Origin: Ignavibacteriae bacterium HGW-Ignavibacteriae-1
Lineage (GTDB): Bacteria > Bacteroidota > Ignavibacteria > Kapaibacteriales > UBA2268
DNA: 64,000 nucleotides
Assembly (NCBI GenBank): GCA_002839825.1
Contig: PGYU01000008.1
Location: 1 to 64,000, forward strand
Direction of reading: 5' to 3'
The notes beneath the pieces were generated by a model. The model searched no databases and was not told the DNA's origin. It worked only from the letters and a program-made list of their open reading frames with translations. Below, piece by piece: positions 36,901 through 45,779 of this stretch. Numbering within the stretch: the stretch's first letter is position 1; each line of letters starts with the position of its first letter. A program made the position numbers and the translations under genes.

Positions 36901-37191
36901 AGCTGGGGTGGCGTAGTCGGCATTTACGGCTCATTGCCTCTACTTGATGGCAGCGACGTCCGCAAACCCGAAGTAGCGAACTTTAGCCCCGACGGCAAAT
37001 GGGTGCTCGAAGATGTCGGTATGGTGCCGGATATCGAGGTGGACAACGACCCTTGGAAGGAATATCACGGAATTGACGAGCAACTCAACCGAGGAATTGA
37101 AGTAATTCTCGATTTGCTCAAAACCGACACCAAACCAAAGGTTCCGGCTTTACCGCAATTCCCTGATAAAAAGAAAGATTTTGGGAAATAA
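33940..37191 (+). CDS. Tricorn-like S41 protease, secreted
   Basis: The 1083-residue protein has signal peptide MIKFIISLTILLFIASELFA, which is unlike the cytosolic archaeal tricorn. It has the tricorn order: PD40-type beta-propeller repeats (about 25-540; e.g. RYPRFSQNGAEIAFTAEYDG), a C1 helical part, a PDZ domain (NIKNGDYIVAINGVTL), and the S41 core. The nucleophile is Ser966 in NEQSMSDGDLFPFQ. DDRYNGGGNV, KRSWGGVVG and PDIEVDNDP complete the core. It should degrade oligopeptides in the periplasm or outside. It is transcribed like trmD but the 54-bp gap contains no obvious terminator. Confidence 0.93.
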   Translation: MIKFIISLTILLFIASELFAEPTRLLRYPNTSETDIAFVYGGDIYTVPLSGGIARRLTSSEGIERYPRFSQNGAEIAFTAEYDGSNEVYVMPASGGIPQRLTYSHTEANVAERQGPDIIIMQWTPDGESILYRSRQKSWNILVGQLFTVGKEGGLPVQLPLPRGGFASMNSDGTKLAYNRIFREYRTWKRYSGGQADEIWIYDLATGQSENITNNDFQDIIPIWHGDKIYYLSDRDFTMNLFCYDLNTKQTRKITNFDYYDVKFPSKGKNHIAFENGGNIYLMDLANENVRQINIEVKEDFPQLRSSLVTVKDRITSADISPSGARALFTGRGDLFTVPASKGNIRNLTATPGIHERSSVWSPDGSLIAFISDKSGTDEIYIVKPDGTGEIQLTNNGNFYRYGLEWSPDSKKLISSDNTRNLYYIDIVSKKQTNIAKSRFWSFSDFDWSPDNQWIAYTNYTDRRTGMIYIYSLKDNTSYPVTNEFFNSYGVEFSPGGRFLFFISDRNFKPNFGAFEYNFQYSDMSKIYGVTLQDTTLNPFAVFESDEEKGDEKKPTNKKEKVSAENPIRIDFNGIESRIFEFPVAAGNYSSLTPTSNHRMYFVRSASGQKPKFYYYDAVKKEEKEVGEFSQYVISFDENSILFKSGEDYYISSLKDNITTKDGKLDFKDLQVMLDRRAEWKQIFNESWRHMKQFFYDPNMHGYNWDSLKIKYEQLLPYVTHRSDLTYIIGEMIGELDAGHAYVSGGDMPKVTAVPIGLLGADYEFDKSSGFYRIKKIYEGMNWEENLRSPLTEPGLNIKNGDYIVAINGVTLNQSRTPFSELINKADKFVEIEINSKASRDGARKLNIKTIKSEKDLRYYDWVETNRRKVDSATGGRIGYVHIPDMSPFNGLNWFVRYFYPQTKKEGMIIDDRYNGGGNVSPMIIERLRRELAIVKYGRNQDEILTNPDAMMTGPMVCLINEQSMSDGDLFPFQFKRLNLGPVIGKRSWGGVVGIYGSLPLLDGSDVRKPEVANFSPDGKWVLEDVGMVPDIEVDNDPWKEYHGIDEQLNRGIEVILDLLKTDTKPKVPALPQFPDKKKDFGK

Positions 37192-37222
37192 TTATTTAAT
37201 TTAATTAATCGCTCATTTGTCT

Positions 37223-37262
37223 AAACTTCGTTATGCTTTTTAAAGTATAACGAAGTTTTTAT
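37223..37262 (+). terminator. Rho-independent terminator after the tricorn-like gene
   Basis: A 17-bp stem with one G-T pair, AAACTTCGTTATGCTTT / AAAGTATAACGAAGTTT (37223-37239, 37242-37258), is closed by a tight loop and followed by T5. Confidence 0.85.
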
Positions 37263-37464
37263 TTATCTGCACATATACCTCATATGTAACATCAACAAAC
37301 AATCGAATTGAAAAATAATTCAACTTTTTGCAAAATTTTTCAAAAAAAAATGTAACTTTTCGAAATTTGTTTTGTTGTTTGTAAATAGAGATATGTAAAT
37401 GTTGAAAAAAGTTTTTTGAAATGGAATTTAGAAACAATCAAAATGGAAATATGATGTTAAGAAT

Positions 37465-37580
37465 TTGCGACTTAGGACTTCTATCGAAACCACTCACCGA
37501 GAGAGGTAGTTTATGAATGTGCTATGAGCACTCGAAGCACGGGGAGCTTCGCGGGTGGCGATTCCCAAGCGGCTTTACGT
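37465..37580 (+). other. GC-shifted, hairpin-rich leader (candidate structured RNA or dispersed repeat)
   Basis: The 437-bp gap between the tricorn-like gene and the next gene contains, after the terminator, a 115-bp island that is clearly more GC-rich than its A/T-rich surroundings. It has GTGCT-ATG-AGCAC (37518-37530) and CGAAGC-7-GCTTCG (37532-37550). A looser AAAC...GTTT pairing encloses CTC...GAG (37486-37511), and GGGGA...TTCCC (37540-37565) competes with the second hairpin. It has no tRNA, SRP, RNase P or tmRNA signature. It ends about 50 nt before the start codon at 37629, so a regulatory leader is possible. I could not match a known riboswitch. Confidence 0.4.
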
Positions 37581-37628
37581 TTTTGTAATTTATAAAATTA
37601 ACAATTTTAAATACTTTTAGGAGCTATT

Positions 37629-39038
37629 ATGAAAATCGTACTTACCCTTTTAATCACTTTATTCGTTTTAGTGAATGCATCATCCGTACAAAGCCAAAAG
37701 CCAAGTTTGTTTTTTTTAACAAAATTCAATGATGTTGATTTGCAAAATAAGATTTCAAGCTCAGTCAATCTTGGCGATACATTATTATTTATTACTTCTG
37801 AAGATAATGAGCGATACCTTAATATTTGCTTTGATAATAAATGTCTCAAATTTTCAAATACTGAAATAGGGATAAAACCACCAGAATATTTGCAATTGCA
37901 TGATGCAGTCCATGTAAATAAAAACGACAATATTCTTTGGATTACCACAAGTGATGGCGTATTTATGTTCAATGGAAGTGAAATTATTAAAAATAATAAT
38001 GTTATTATTAATAAAGAACCTCTTTTTAGACATTCTTTGCATAAACATACTAATGGAGATATTTATATTTCAAGAGGTCCTAATCCAAATTTTGTAAGAT
38101 ATGATGGGACAAAGCTTGATACATTGTCAACACATCTCAGTGATGATGAACTTATGATGTTAGGTAAGCACCCTCAAACCAATTTAGTAGCTATTGATAA
38201 CAAATTATACTTTCGTACTATTCAATCCGATATAGCATATTTGGATTTGGAAACTCATGAGTACCACTATCCTTCAATAAAAGATACGATAATTAACAAT
38301 TTCATAAGCGAAGAAGAACTTATACCGTCATTGATGCCCATTATTACGGATTTGCAAAAATATGGTGATGATAAATTATTTTTCAGAGTAGATGACCTTT
38401 TTTTCGAGAACTTTTTTTACTATGATGGGGAAAATATTGAAAAAGTAGAACTCGACAGGGATTTAATATTCCCAAATGACTCTGCATATCAAATAAATAG
38501 TATTCGTATTGACAGCAAACTTAGAAAATGGTGTTTCATAAGGTCCTTCAGAACTCTTAATGAACCTTATGATATGAAAGAGCATTATTTTATTATTGAT
38601 AAGAACAATGATTATTTCAGGATTGAACCGGTTAAATATGGGTTTGAAAATAATTCATATTTTAACGGATTACATGAGTTGAGCAACGGAGCTACTTATT
38701 TGAGCATAAAGGGTGGATTCTTAGTGGATGACCCTCTTGGCGTATCGGTTACTGAAAGTGTTCCATCATTCTTTTTGAACAAAGTCAGCCCAAATCCTTT
38801 CAAAGATAGAGCACAAGTAGAAATCACTGCTACTCGCGAGGCAATTGATAATATGAAAGTAGAAATATTCGATTATTTGGGCAAAAGCATCAGACAAATT
38901 GAGCCTTTCATTACGTATCAACCACTGACCGAACTTGCAATACTCGAATTAGAAACCGACGGAATTCGTCCCGGCTACTACTATCTCGTAATCACAGACA
39001 ACAAAGACACTCGCACAATGCCGATAATTATTAAGTAA
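37629..39038 (+). CDS. Secreted propeller-like protein with type IX sorting domain
   Basis: The 469-residue protein has signal peptide MKIVLTLLITLFVLVNASS and a good ribosome site (TAGGAG). The body contains repeated short strands such as LWITTSDGVFMFNGSEI and LYFRTIQSDIAYLDLET, suggesting a two-component-sensor-type or other beta-propeller; no catalytic motif was seen. The C-terminal sorting domain runs from VSPNPFKDRAQVEI to GYYYLVITDNKDTRTMPIIIK. The last 11 codons and the 3' flank are repeated at 40269-40449. The upstream leader is unusual (see 37465-37580). Confidence 0.8.
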   Translation: MKIVLTLLITLFVLVNASSVQSQKPSLFFLTKFNDVDLQNKISSSVNLGDTLLFITSEDNERYLNICFDNKCLKFSNTEIGIKPPEYLQLHDAVHVNKNDNILWITTSDGVFMFNGSEIIKNNNVIINKEPLFRHSLHKHTNGDIYISRGPNPNFVRYDGTKLDTLSTHLSDDELMMLGKHPQTNLVAIDNKLYFRTIQSDIAYLDLETHEYHYPSIKDTIINNFISEEELIPSLMPIITDLQKYGDDKLFFRVDDLFFENFFYYDGENIEKVELDRDLIFPNDSAYQINSIRIDSKLRKWCFIRSFRTLNEPYDMKEHYFIIDKNNDYFRIEPVKYGFENNSYFNGLHELSNGATYLSIKGGFLVDDPLGVSVTESVPSFFLNKVSPNPFKDRAQVEITATREAIDNMKVEIFDYLGKSIRQIEPFITYQPLTELAILELETDGIRPGYYYLVITDNKDTRTMPIIIK

Positions 39039-39178
39039 ATTAAATTAACGTTCCGTCAGTTGTAATACCTGAAGGGATATAAAGATTGGATTACAGTTCC
39101 GTCAGTTGTAACAACTGACGGGACAAAATCACCGGGACAAAATCTTTCCAAAGGTGTAACACTTGACGGGACAAAAAA
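39006..39178. repeat. Hairpin array, copy 1
   Basis: This copy begins inside the last codons of the gene at 37629 and carries three hairpin units with a constant TAA loop: 39050-39078, 39096-39124 and 39143-39172. The central unit GTTCCGTCAGTTG-TAA-CAACTGACGGGAC is nearly perfect (13 bp, one T-G pair). The outer units are decayed. Copy 2 lies at 40272-40449, with a 67-bp identical block at 39079-39145. Confidence 0.9.
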
Positions 39179-39235
39179 CGATCATCTCGCCCTTTACATT
39201 TTTGTGAATAGAATAAATAATTTAGGATATTAATA

Positions 39236-40111
39236 TCATTTATCGAGTATTAATTTGATTATTGAACCTCTTTTACCATCTGAAATATGCACTAAATATA
39301 CCCCATTAGGAAAGCCATTCAAGTCAATATTTGCATTTGAGGTGGAATGATTCCGGGAATAAATTGTTTGCCCATTCAAATTCATAACTCGTACTTGATA
39401 ACTTGAGATATCCGTAGATATGGCAATTGCTCCCGAACTTGGATTTGGGTGAATTTTTGCATATATTGCATCGAATTCGTGATTAATGTGAGATGTTTCG
39501 TCAAATTCTATTATAAAATACAACTGAGAATTACCATTTAAATCATTCCATTCGCCCGAAATCCCAAGCATCGTAGTGCCAAGGGGCCATCCCGCAAGGG
39601 CAAGACCCGCATAATGTTGACTTCCACCATAATTATCCGGCTCTTTAGTGGTTCCCGTACTTTTACCTCCCCAATTATGGTATGCGTTGTCAACTGCATT
39701 CCCATCACCTTTACCTGCAGTACCTTCACCTGTCCAAAAATGGATTCCCACACCTTCATTTTTGCCGTCCCATATCCATTTTCCCTCTTCAATTTGGTCC
39801 GTAGCACCTATCCATAAATAACCGATGCCTCCACCTGTTGGGAGTTGTGTATAATTCCAGGGAATTTTGGCGCCATTAACAATGGCATCGTAAAGAGCAT
39901 TTTGCTCTTCGGAGGAATTGATAATAGTTAAGTATCCGCCCCGTTCTACTGCACAATCAGCGGCATCAGCCCACGTCATTGCTTTTTGTACGATTTCGTA
40001 TGATTTACCATCGAATGTAAATGAATAAAGAGTATTTTCCTCTGCACACTGAGAAAAGATATTGTTTGTAAAAACAATAAGCAAAATAATTATTAATAAT
40101 ACAGTTTTCAT
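39236..40111 (-). CDS. Secreted C-type lectin-domain protein with type IX sorting domain
   Basis: The 291-residue protein has signal peptide MKTVLLIIILLIVFTNNIFS. The C-type lectin fold (about 25-200) shows the classic pattern: WADAADCAVERGGYLTIINSSEEQNALYDAI, LWIGATDQIEEGKWIWDG, TKEPDNYGG and GEWNDLNGNS. The WND and EPDN motifs are calcium/sugar contacts in C-type lectins, with EPDN an irregular form of EPN. The C-terminus is a sorting domain (AKIHPNPSSGAIAI to LVHISDGKRGSIIKLILDK). It probably binds glycans at the cell surface. It is read against its neighbour and lies between the two hairpin-array copies. Confidence 0.88.
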   Translation of the reverse strand: MKTVLLIIILLIVFTNNIFSQCAEENTLYSFTFDGKSYEIVQKAMTWADAADCAVERGGYLTIINSSEEQNALYDAIVNGAKIPWNYTQLPTGGGIGYLWIGATDQIEEGKWIWDGKNEGVGIHFWTGEGTAGKGDGNAVDNAYHNWGGKSTGTTKEPDNYGGSQHYAGLALAGWPLGTTMLGISGEWNDLNGNSQLYFIIEFDETSHINHEFDAIYAKIHPNPSSGAIAISTDISSYQVRVMNLNGQTIYSRNHSTSNANIDLNGFPNGVYLVHISDGKRGSIIKLILDK

Positions 40112-40268
40112 TTTATTTTTTCCATAATATGATAAAATATTGTTACTAATTCAAGTACTATAACACAAAATTCATTAAAATGTTACAAAAGTAAAAAAAA
40201 ATATATAATGACTATATACTGTAGTTTTGCAAATAAATTGTGAAGATTGCAAGATTTAATAACTGAAT
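40112..40268. other. A/T-rich intergenic stretch upstream of the lectin gene
   Basis: About 155 bp hold the likely promoter of the lectin gene (minus strand) and end in the second array. I see no gene or box I would defend. Confidence 0.5.
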
Positions 40269-40304
40269 AATGACACTCGCACTATGCCGATAATTATTAA
40301 GTAA
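40269..40304 (+). pseudogene. Remnant of the 3' end of the sorting-domain gene (12 codons)
   Basis: The codons read NDTRTMPIIIK and a TAA, matching the end of the protein at 37629-39038. There is no upstream coding sequence. It marks the border of a duplicated segment. Confidence 0.75.
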
Positions 40305-40449
40305 ATTGGATTGAGGAAATCGTTCCGTCAGGTGTAATACCTGAAGGGACATAAAGATTGGATTACAGTTCCGTCAGTTGTAACAACTGACGGGACAAAA
40401 TCACCGGGACAAAATCTCTCCAAAGGTGTAACAACTGACGGGACAAAAA
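40272..40449. repeat. Hairpin array, copy 2
   Basis: Same order as copy 1, with a few substitutions and a short insertion near 40310. Units: 40322-40350 (GTTCCGTCAGGTG-TAA-TACCTGAAGGGAC), 40368-40396 and 40415-40444. All units have a TAA loop. Confidence 0.9.
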
Positions 40450-40450
40450 A

Positions 40451-40478
40451 AAATGGGGCAATCAATGCCCCATTTTTT
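40451..40478 (-). terminator. Terminator of clpC
   Basis: A 10-bp perfect stem AAATGGGGCA / TGCCCCATTT (40451-40460, 40466-40475) with a 5-nt loop. On the minus strand it is followed by a T9 run, ending the clpC transcript. Confidence 0.85.
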
Positions 40479-40494
40479 TATTTTAAAATAGCGA

Positions 40495-43047
40495 TTAGTT
40501 TTTGTTCACTTCGTTATCCGAATCAATGTCGCCACCGATAGGTGTGTTGATAGTGGGTTTGAGCAAAGTTTTCTCATCAATTTGGCTGACACCTTTTGTG
40601 AATTCAAATTTCAGCTTGTCAGCTCCGGCTTCATAATCAGCCGTAACAACAGCGCCTACTCCAAGATTTTCGACTAAAACAATCTCTGCGATTTCGTCTT
40701 CGAGGAATTTCTGGATAGCACGTTTCAATGGACGAGCGCCATATTTTTCGTCGAAGCCTTTCTCCACAAGGAATTCCTTAGCAGCGTGGGTCAACTCGAA
40801 TTTCATCTTATTAGCCTTCAATCTGTTCATCAAAGCATCAGTTTGAATGTCAATAATGCTCAAAATATCTTTCTTCGTCAATTGGTGGAAGATTATGAAA
40901 TCGTCAATCCTGTTGATAAACTCAGGGTTGAATAACCGCTTGATAGATTCTTCGATAGTTGACTTGATATGTGCATAATCATCGGTACCTTTGTTGCTCG
41001 AGAATCCTATATTCCCACCAGCTTTGACGTCACGTGTACCGACGTTTGATGTCATGATAATAATCGTGTTCTTGAAATCCACTTTACGACCGAGTCCATC
41101 AGTCAGGACGCCATCATCAAATACTTGCAGAAGTATGTTGAACACATCGGGATGCGCCTTTTCAATTTCATCAAGCAAAATTATGCTATATGGCTTTCTG
41201 CGAACTTTTTCGGTCAATTGCCCGCCTTCCTCGTAACCGACATATCCCGGAGGAGCTCCGACAAATCTCGAGACCGAGAATTTTTCCATATATTCACTCA
41301 TATCAATACGAATGAGCGAATCTTCGGAATCGAACATAACTTTTGCCAATGCTTTCGCGAGTTCAGTTTTACCAACACCTGTCGGACCTAAGAACATGAA
41401 TGAACCAATTGGACGCTTGGGATCTTTCAATCCTGCGCGTGCACGGCGAATAGCTTTTGCAAGAGACTTGAGAGCTTCTTCCTGACCAACTACATATTTG
41501 GTCAACTCATCGGATAAATTCATCAATTTTTGTGATTCATTTTCGGCGATTCTGTTCACAGGGACACCTGTCACCATGGCAACAATGTCTGCGACGTCGT
41601 CTTCAGTAACCGGGAATACTTGCTCGCCGGATTTGCTGTCCCATTCGATTTTGGCAAGTTCAAGGTCATTCTGTAATTTTTTCTCCATATCACGCAATCT
41701 TGCGGCTTCCTCGAAATTCTGCTTTTTGACTACGTTATTTTTCTCAGAGCGAATGTCAATTATTTTTCCTTCAAATTCCAAAATTTCTTTCGGAACTACG
41801 ATGTTCGCCAAATGCACTTTAGCACCTGCTTCATCGAGTATATCAATGGCTTTATCGGGGAACATGCGGTCTGTGATATACCTTTCGGCAAATCTTACGC
41901 AGGCTTCGATTGCATCATTAGTGTAAACCACGCTATGATGCTCTTCGTATTTGTCCTTGATATTATTCAAAATTTGCAAAGTTTCTTCCGATGATGGCGG
42001 GTCAACCAAGATTTTTTGGAATCTGCGGTCTAAGGCACCATCTTTTTCGATATACTGGCGATACTCGTCTAAAGTCGTAGCACCGATACATTGAATATCA
42101 CCGCGTGATAATGCGGGTTTGAACATATTCGAAGCATCAAGCGAGCCGCTGGCACCACCGGCACCAACGATAGTGTGAATCTCATCTATAAATAAAATCA
42201 CATCTTTAGCTTTTTCCAATTCATTGATAACCGCTTTCATACGCTCTTCAAACTGTCCGCGATACTTTGTGCCTGCAACAAGAGAGGCAAGGTCAAGCGT
42301 CACAATCCGTTTGTCGAACAATGCGCGAGAAACTTTTTTCTGAACGATTTTAAGCGCCAAGCCTTCCACAATCGCAGTTTTACCTACGCCGGGTTCGCCG
42401 ATTAGGACAGGGTTGTTCTTCTTGCGACGTGATAGCACTTGCGATACGCGCTCGATTTCCTTCAATCGCCCAATCACGGGGTCAAGTTTGCCTTCCAGAG
42501 CGAGTTTTGTCAAATCGCGACCGAAATTGTCAATTACGGGAGTTTTAGCTTTTTCCTTCGCAGCCTTCGAGACCGGAGTAGCTCCTTGCTGAGGACGCAT
42601 GAATTGAGGTTGCCCGCTCATTATGCCGTCTAATTCACGGCGAGCAGCATCATAATTAACAGTAAATTGCGATAATATTTGGGCAGCAATATTTTCTTCA
42701 TCTCTCAAGAGAGAGAGTAGCAAATGCTCTGTGCCAATAGTTTCGGATTTGAATAATTTTGCTTCGAGATAAGTTATTTTTAATACTTTTTCTGCTTGTT
42801 TTGTAAGTGGAATATTGCCGATAGTTATAGTATTACTCGATTGTCTGACAGTATCTTCAATTCCTTTTTTCAATTTGAACAAGTCTGTACCTAAACCTTT
42901 CAGAATACGCACAGCCATTCCATCGCCTTCGCGAATGATACCCAGCAAAAGATGCTCAGTACCAATGTAGTCATGTCCGAGACGAATCGCTTCCTCTCGG
43001 CTGAGTCTTATTACATCATTTACTCTATTTGAAAAATTTCCTTCCAT
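40495..43047 (-). CDS. clpC: ATP-dependent Clp protease ATP-binding subunit ClpC
   Basis: The 850-residue AAA+ unfoldase has a double Clp N-domain (about 1-145) and an N-terminal ATPase with Walker [10 protein letters not shown] and [13 protein letters not shown] middle domain with a UVR-like coiled coil ([20 protein letters not shown]) marks the ClpC rather than ClpA/ClpB type. The second ATPase has [32 protein letters not shown] and [15 protein letters not shown]. It feeds substrates to ClpP, which is not in the window. A ribosome site GAAAGGACT precedes the ATG. Possible promoter boxes lie within 90 bp upstream. Confidence 0.97.
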   Translation of the reverse strand: MEGNFSNRVNDVIRLSREEAIRLGHDYIGTEHLLLGIIREGDGMAVRILKGLGTDLFKLKKGIEDTVRQSSNTITIGNIPLTKQAEKVLKITYLEAKLFKSETIGTEHLLLSLLRDEENIAAQILSQFTVNYDAARRELDGIMSGQPQFMRPQQGATPVSKAAKEKAKTPVIDNFGRDLTKLALEGKLDPVIGRLKEIERVSQVLSRRKKNNPVLIGEPGVGKTAIVEGLALKIVQKKVSRALFDKRIVTLDLASLVAGTKYRGQFEERMKAVINELEKAKDVILFIDEIHTIVGAGGASGSLDASNMFKPALSRGDIQCIGATTLDEYRQYIEKDGALDRRFQKILVDPPSSEETLQILNNIKDKYEEHHSVVYTNDAIEACVRFAERYITDRMFPDKAIDILDEAGAKVHLANIVVPKEILEFEGKIIDIRSEKNNVVKKQNFEEAARLRDMEKKLQNDLELAKIEWDSKSGEQVFPVTEDDVADIVAMVTGVPVNRIAENESQKLMNLSDELTKYVVGQEEALKSLAKAIRRARAGLKDPKRPIGSFMFLGPTGVGKTELAKALAKVMFDSEDSLIRIDMSEYMEKFSVSRFVGAPPGYVGYEEGGQLTEKVRRKPYSIILLDEIEKAHPDVFNILLQVFDDGVLTDGLGRKVDFKNTIIIMTSNVGTRDVKAGGNIGFSSNKGTDDYAHIKSTIEESIKRLFNPEFINRIDDFIIFHQLTKKDILSIIDIQTDALMNRLKANKMKFELTHAAKEFLVEKGFDEKYGARPLKRAIQKFLEDEIAEIVLVENLGVGAVVTADYEAGADKLKFEFTKGVSQIDEKTLLKPTINTPIGGDIDSDNEVNKN

Positions 43048-43136
43048 AGTCCTTTCAATTTAGTTTTAAACTGTATTATTGACGCTCAAAGTCAATGAAT
43101 ATTTGTTGAGTCAGTATTGGTGTGGAAAAGTGTAGC

Positions 43137-45776
43137 TTATTGCTTCTTGTGAGCTTCTCTGTGCAATTCTACGATTAAATTGAACGCCTGAACCGGAGTC
43201 AGATGGTCAATTTTGATTGCCGCGATTCGTTGGCGCATCTCATCATCACGAAATTCAAAGATAGCCAATTGGTCTTCGCTGTGCTTGGGTTTAGTGGTTT
43301 TAATAGATGTCATATCAGGCTTGCTTTTACGCTCAGTGCCGTGTTTTTCTTCGTCGAGCGTTGCCATAATTTCATCAGCCCGAGAAATCACTTCGTAGGG
43401 CATACCTGCCATTTTGGCTACGTGAATGCCAAAGCTGTAATCACTCGCTCCTGAGACTACGTTGTGCGAGAAAATAATGTCTGAGCCGGTTTCTATTACT
43501 TCAACTTTGTAATTCCTAATTCCCGAGTAACGTTCGGACAAATCGTTCAACTCGTGATAATGAGTAGCGAATAGGGTTTTCGCTTTGATTTTGTTATGAA
43601 TGTGTTCGGCGATAGACCAAGCTATGGAAATTCCGTCAAAAGTGGCAGTTCCGCGACCGACTTCATCGAGCAAAATCAAACTTCGTTCAGTGGCATTATT
43701 CATGATATTTGCCGCTTCTTGCATTTCCACCAAAAATGTACTTTCTCCGGCTGTGATATTATCTTGGGCGCCGATTCGAGTGAAAATCTTATCCACAACG
43801 CCGATTTTAGCCGATTCCGCAGCGACATATCCACCGATTTGTGCGAGAAGCACATTTACTGCCACCTGCCGCAAATAGCATGACTTCCCGGACATATTAG
43901 GTCCTGTGATAATATGAATTAAATTATCATCAGTGTTCATTTCGGTAGAATTTGGAGTAAAATGGTCGCCGTCTTTGAGCAATTTTTCAACAACGGGATG
44001 GCGAGCTTTTACTAATTCTAAAGCAGTATCTTCCGTAATTTCCGGTTTGACATAATTATTTATTTTGGCGATTTCGGCAAGAGATTGCAAACAGTCTATA
44101 GTTGCAATTACGATGGCATTATTTTGAATTTGTTTTGTGCTTTCGGCAATTTTAATAATTACTTGATTAAATAATGAATTTTCAATTTCGGATATTTTTT
44201 CTTCAGCATTTAATATTTTTGTTTCAAATTCTTTTAATTCATCGGTGATGTAACGCTCGGCATTACGCAAAGTTTGCTTTCGCACATAATTTTCGGGAAT
44301 TTTATTAACGTGTGTATTTGTAATTTCGATATAATATCCAAATACGCTTGTAAAGCCTACTTTGAGCGATGGAATTTCAGTCCGACGTTTTTCTTTTTCT
44401 TGATAATCATCTAGCCATTTTTTTGCCGAATATTTTGCTGTTAGGTATGAATCTAATTCTTCGTCATATCCGTCTCGGAAAACCCTGCCCGTGCCTAATT
44501 GAGCCGTAGGGTCATCAATAAATGAATTTTGGATTAGTTCTACAACATCATCAGTATTCAGAAAATTATTAATTAAATTAATTATTTCGGAATTTGAACT
44601 GCTTTTAAGCATGTCGCTAATCATCGGAATTTTTGCAAGACTATTTTTGAGAGCTACCACATCTCTTGGATTTGCTCTTGCAGTGCATATTTTGGTAATT
44701 AGTCGTTCAATATCGCCGATTTCTTGCATCAATTTTTGCAAATCTTTCCGAATATTATCATTATCGTAAAAATAAGTGACCGAATTTTGTCGTTTCAAAA
44801 TATCTTTACTATGTACCAAGGGCATGCTCAACCACTTCCGAATCATTCTGCTGCCTTGTGGAGTAATTGTTTTATCAATTACTGAAACCAAAGATGAGGA
44901 ATTATTATCCGTTTGCGAAAATAATATTTCCAAATTTCGCCGTGTGGCTTTATCCAACTGCATATATTTTTCAACACTATAGCGATTTATAGTGCTGATG
45001 TGACCGATAACACTATTTTGCGTTTCGCTGACATAATTTAATAATGCACCTGCGGCAGAAATTCCATAATTTAATTCATCAATTCCAAAACCTTTTAGCG
45101 AATTAATTTTGAAATGTCGGAGTAAAATATCGAGAGTAAAATTATATTCGAAAATCCAATGCTCAATTTTTGTCATTACCGGTGTGAAATTCATAGCCGC
45201 TAATTCAGCGGTAAAATAATCTTTTTGTTCTTTACTCACGAGAATTTCAGCCGGATTGAGGCTAACTAGAACATCATTCAGTTTAGTTGACTCAATTTCA
45301 GTTACGGAAAACTCACCCGTAGAAATGTCGGTAATTGCAATGCCAATTTGTTTGATATATGACTTTATGTCTTTGGCATATAATGATATTATAAAATTAT
45401 TACTTTTTGTTTCCAATAATTTATCATATAATGCCACTCCGGGAGTGACTACTTCGACAACGCCACGTTTGACGATGCCTTTAGCTTTTTTCGGGTCTTC
45501 GAGTTGCTCGCAAACGGCTACACGATGCCCGGCTTTTACGATTTTTGGTAAATAAGCATCGAGTTGGTGATACGGAAAACCTGCTAAGGGAGTATCTGCA
45601 CCTGCGCCGTTATTTCGCTTAGTGAGTGTAATTCCACAAACCGCCGCTGTAATTACTGCATCATCACCAAAAGTTTCAAAAAAATCTCCAAGTCTAAATA
45701 ATAATATAGTATTAGGATATTTTTGCTTAATTTGATTGTATTGTCTTCCTAAAGGAGTTTGGCTTTCTTTCATCAT
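43137..45776 (-). CDS. mutS: DNA mismatch repair protein MutS
   Basis: The 879-residue protein has the mismatch-binding N-terminal motif LFRLGDFFETF with the conserved Phe/Glu. Lever and clamp regions follow, then the ABC ATPase with HIITGPNMSGKSCYLRQV, ERSLILLDEVGRGTATFDG and LFATHYHELNDL. The end SEDQLAIFEF and HLTPVQAFNLIVELHREA are family-typical. Two ATGs are adjacent (45776 and 45773). It follows the mtgA gene by 4 bp and is the last gene of that operon. Confidence 0.97.
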   Translation of the reverse strand: MMKESQTPLGRQYNQIKQKYPNTILLFRLGDFFETFGDDAVITAAVCGITLTKRNNGAGADTPLAGFPYHQLDAYLPKIVKAGHRVAVCEQLEDPKKAKGIVKRGVVEVVTPGVALYDKLLETKSNNFIISLYAKDIKSYIKQIGIAITDISTGEFSVTEIESTKLNDVLVSLNPAEILVSKEQKDYFTAELAAMNFTPVMTKIEHWIFEYNFTLDILLRHFKINSLKGFGIDELNYGISAAGALLNYVSETQNSVIGHISTINRYSVEKYMQLDKATRRNLEILFSQTDNNSSSLVSVIDKTITPQGSRMIRKWLSMPLVHSKDILKRQNSVTYFYDNDNIRKDLQKLMQEIGDIERLITKICTARANPRDVVALKNSLAKIPMISDMLKSSSNSEIINLINNFLNTDDVVELIQNSFIDDPTAQLGTGRVFRDGYDEELDSYLTAKYSAKKWLDDYQEKEKRRTEIPSLKVGFTSVFGYYIEITNTHVNKIPENYVRKQTLRNAERYITDELKEFETKILNAEEKISEIENSLFNQVIIKIAESTKQIQNNAIVIATIDCLQSLAEIAKINNYVKPEITEDTALELVKARHPVVEKLLKDGDHFTPNSTEMNTDDNLIHIITGPNMSGKSCYLRQVAVNVLLAQIGGYVAAESAKIGVVDKIFTRIGAQDNITAGESTFLVEMQEAANIMNNATERSLILLDEVGRGTATFDGISIAWSIAEHIHNKIKAKTLFATHYHELNDLSERYSGIRNYKVEVIETGSDIIFSHNVVSGASDYSFGIHVAKMAGMPYEVISRADEIMATLDEEKHGTERKSKPDMTSIKTTKPKHSEDQLAIFEFRDDEMRQRIAAIKIDHLTPVQAFNLIVELHREAHKKQ

Positions 45777-45779
45777 TAT

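Noticed and set aside
37465-37580. tRNA, SRP RNA or tmRNA gene in the leader
   Set aside because: No cloverleaf, no T-loop (GTTCGA-type) with CCA, no SRP loop GGAAGGNAGCAG and no tmRNA ends; left as an unclassified structure.
39236-40111. Insertion sequence carrying the lectin gene
   Set aside because: No transposase, no terminal inverted repeats of IS type and no target duplication of a fixed length; the flanking copies are direct repeats of a hairpin array.
39006-40449. CRISPR array
   Set aside because: The units are inverted repeats of unequal sequence with no constant direct repeat and no uniform spacers, and no cas genes are present.
40991-41926. Plus-strand open frames within clpC
   Set aside because: They are shadows of the strongly conserved ClpC reading frame and have no ribosome site or family likeness.
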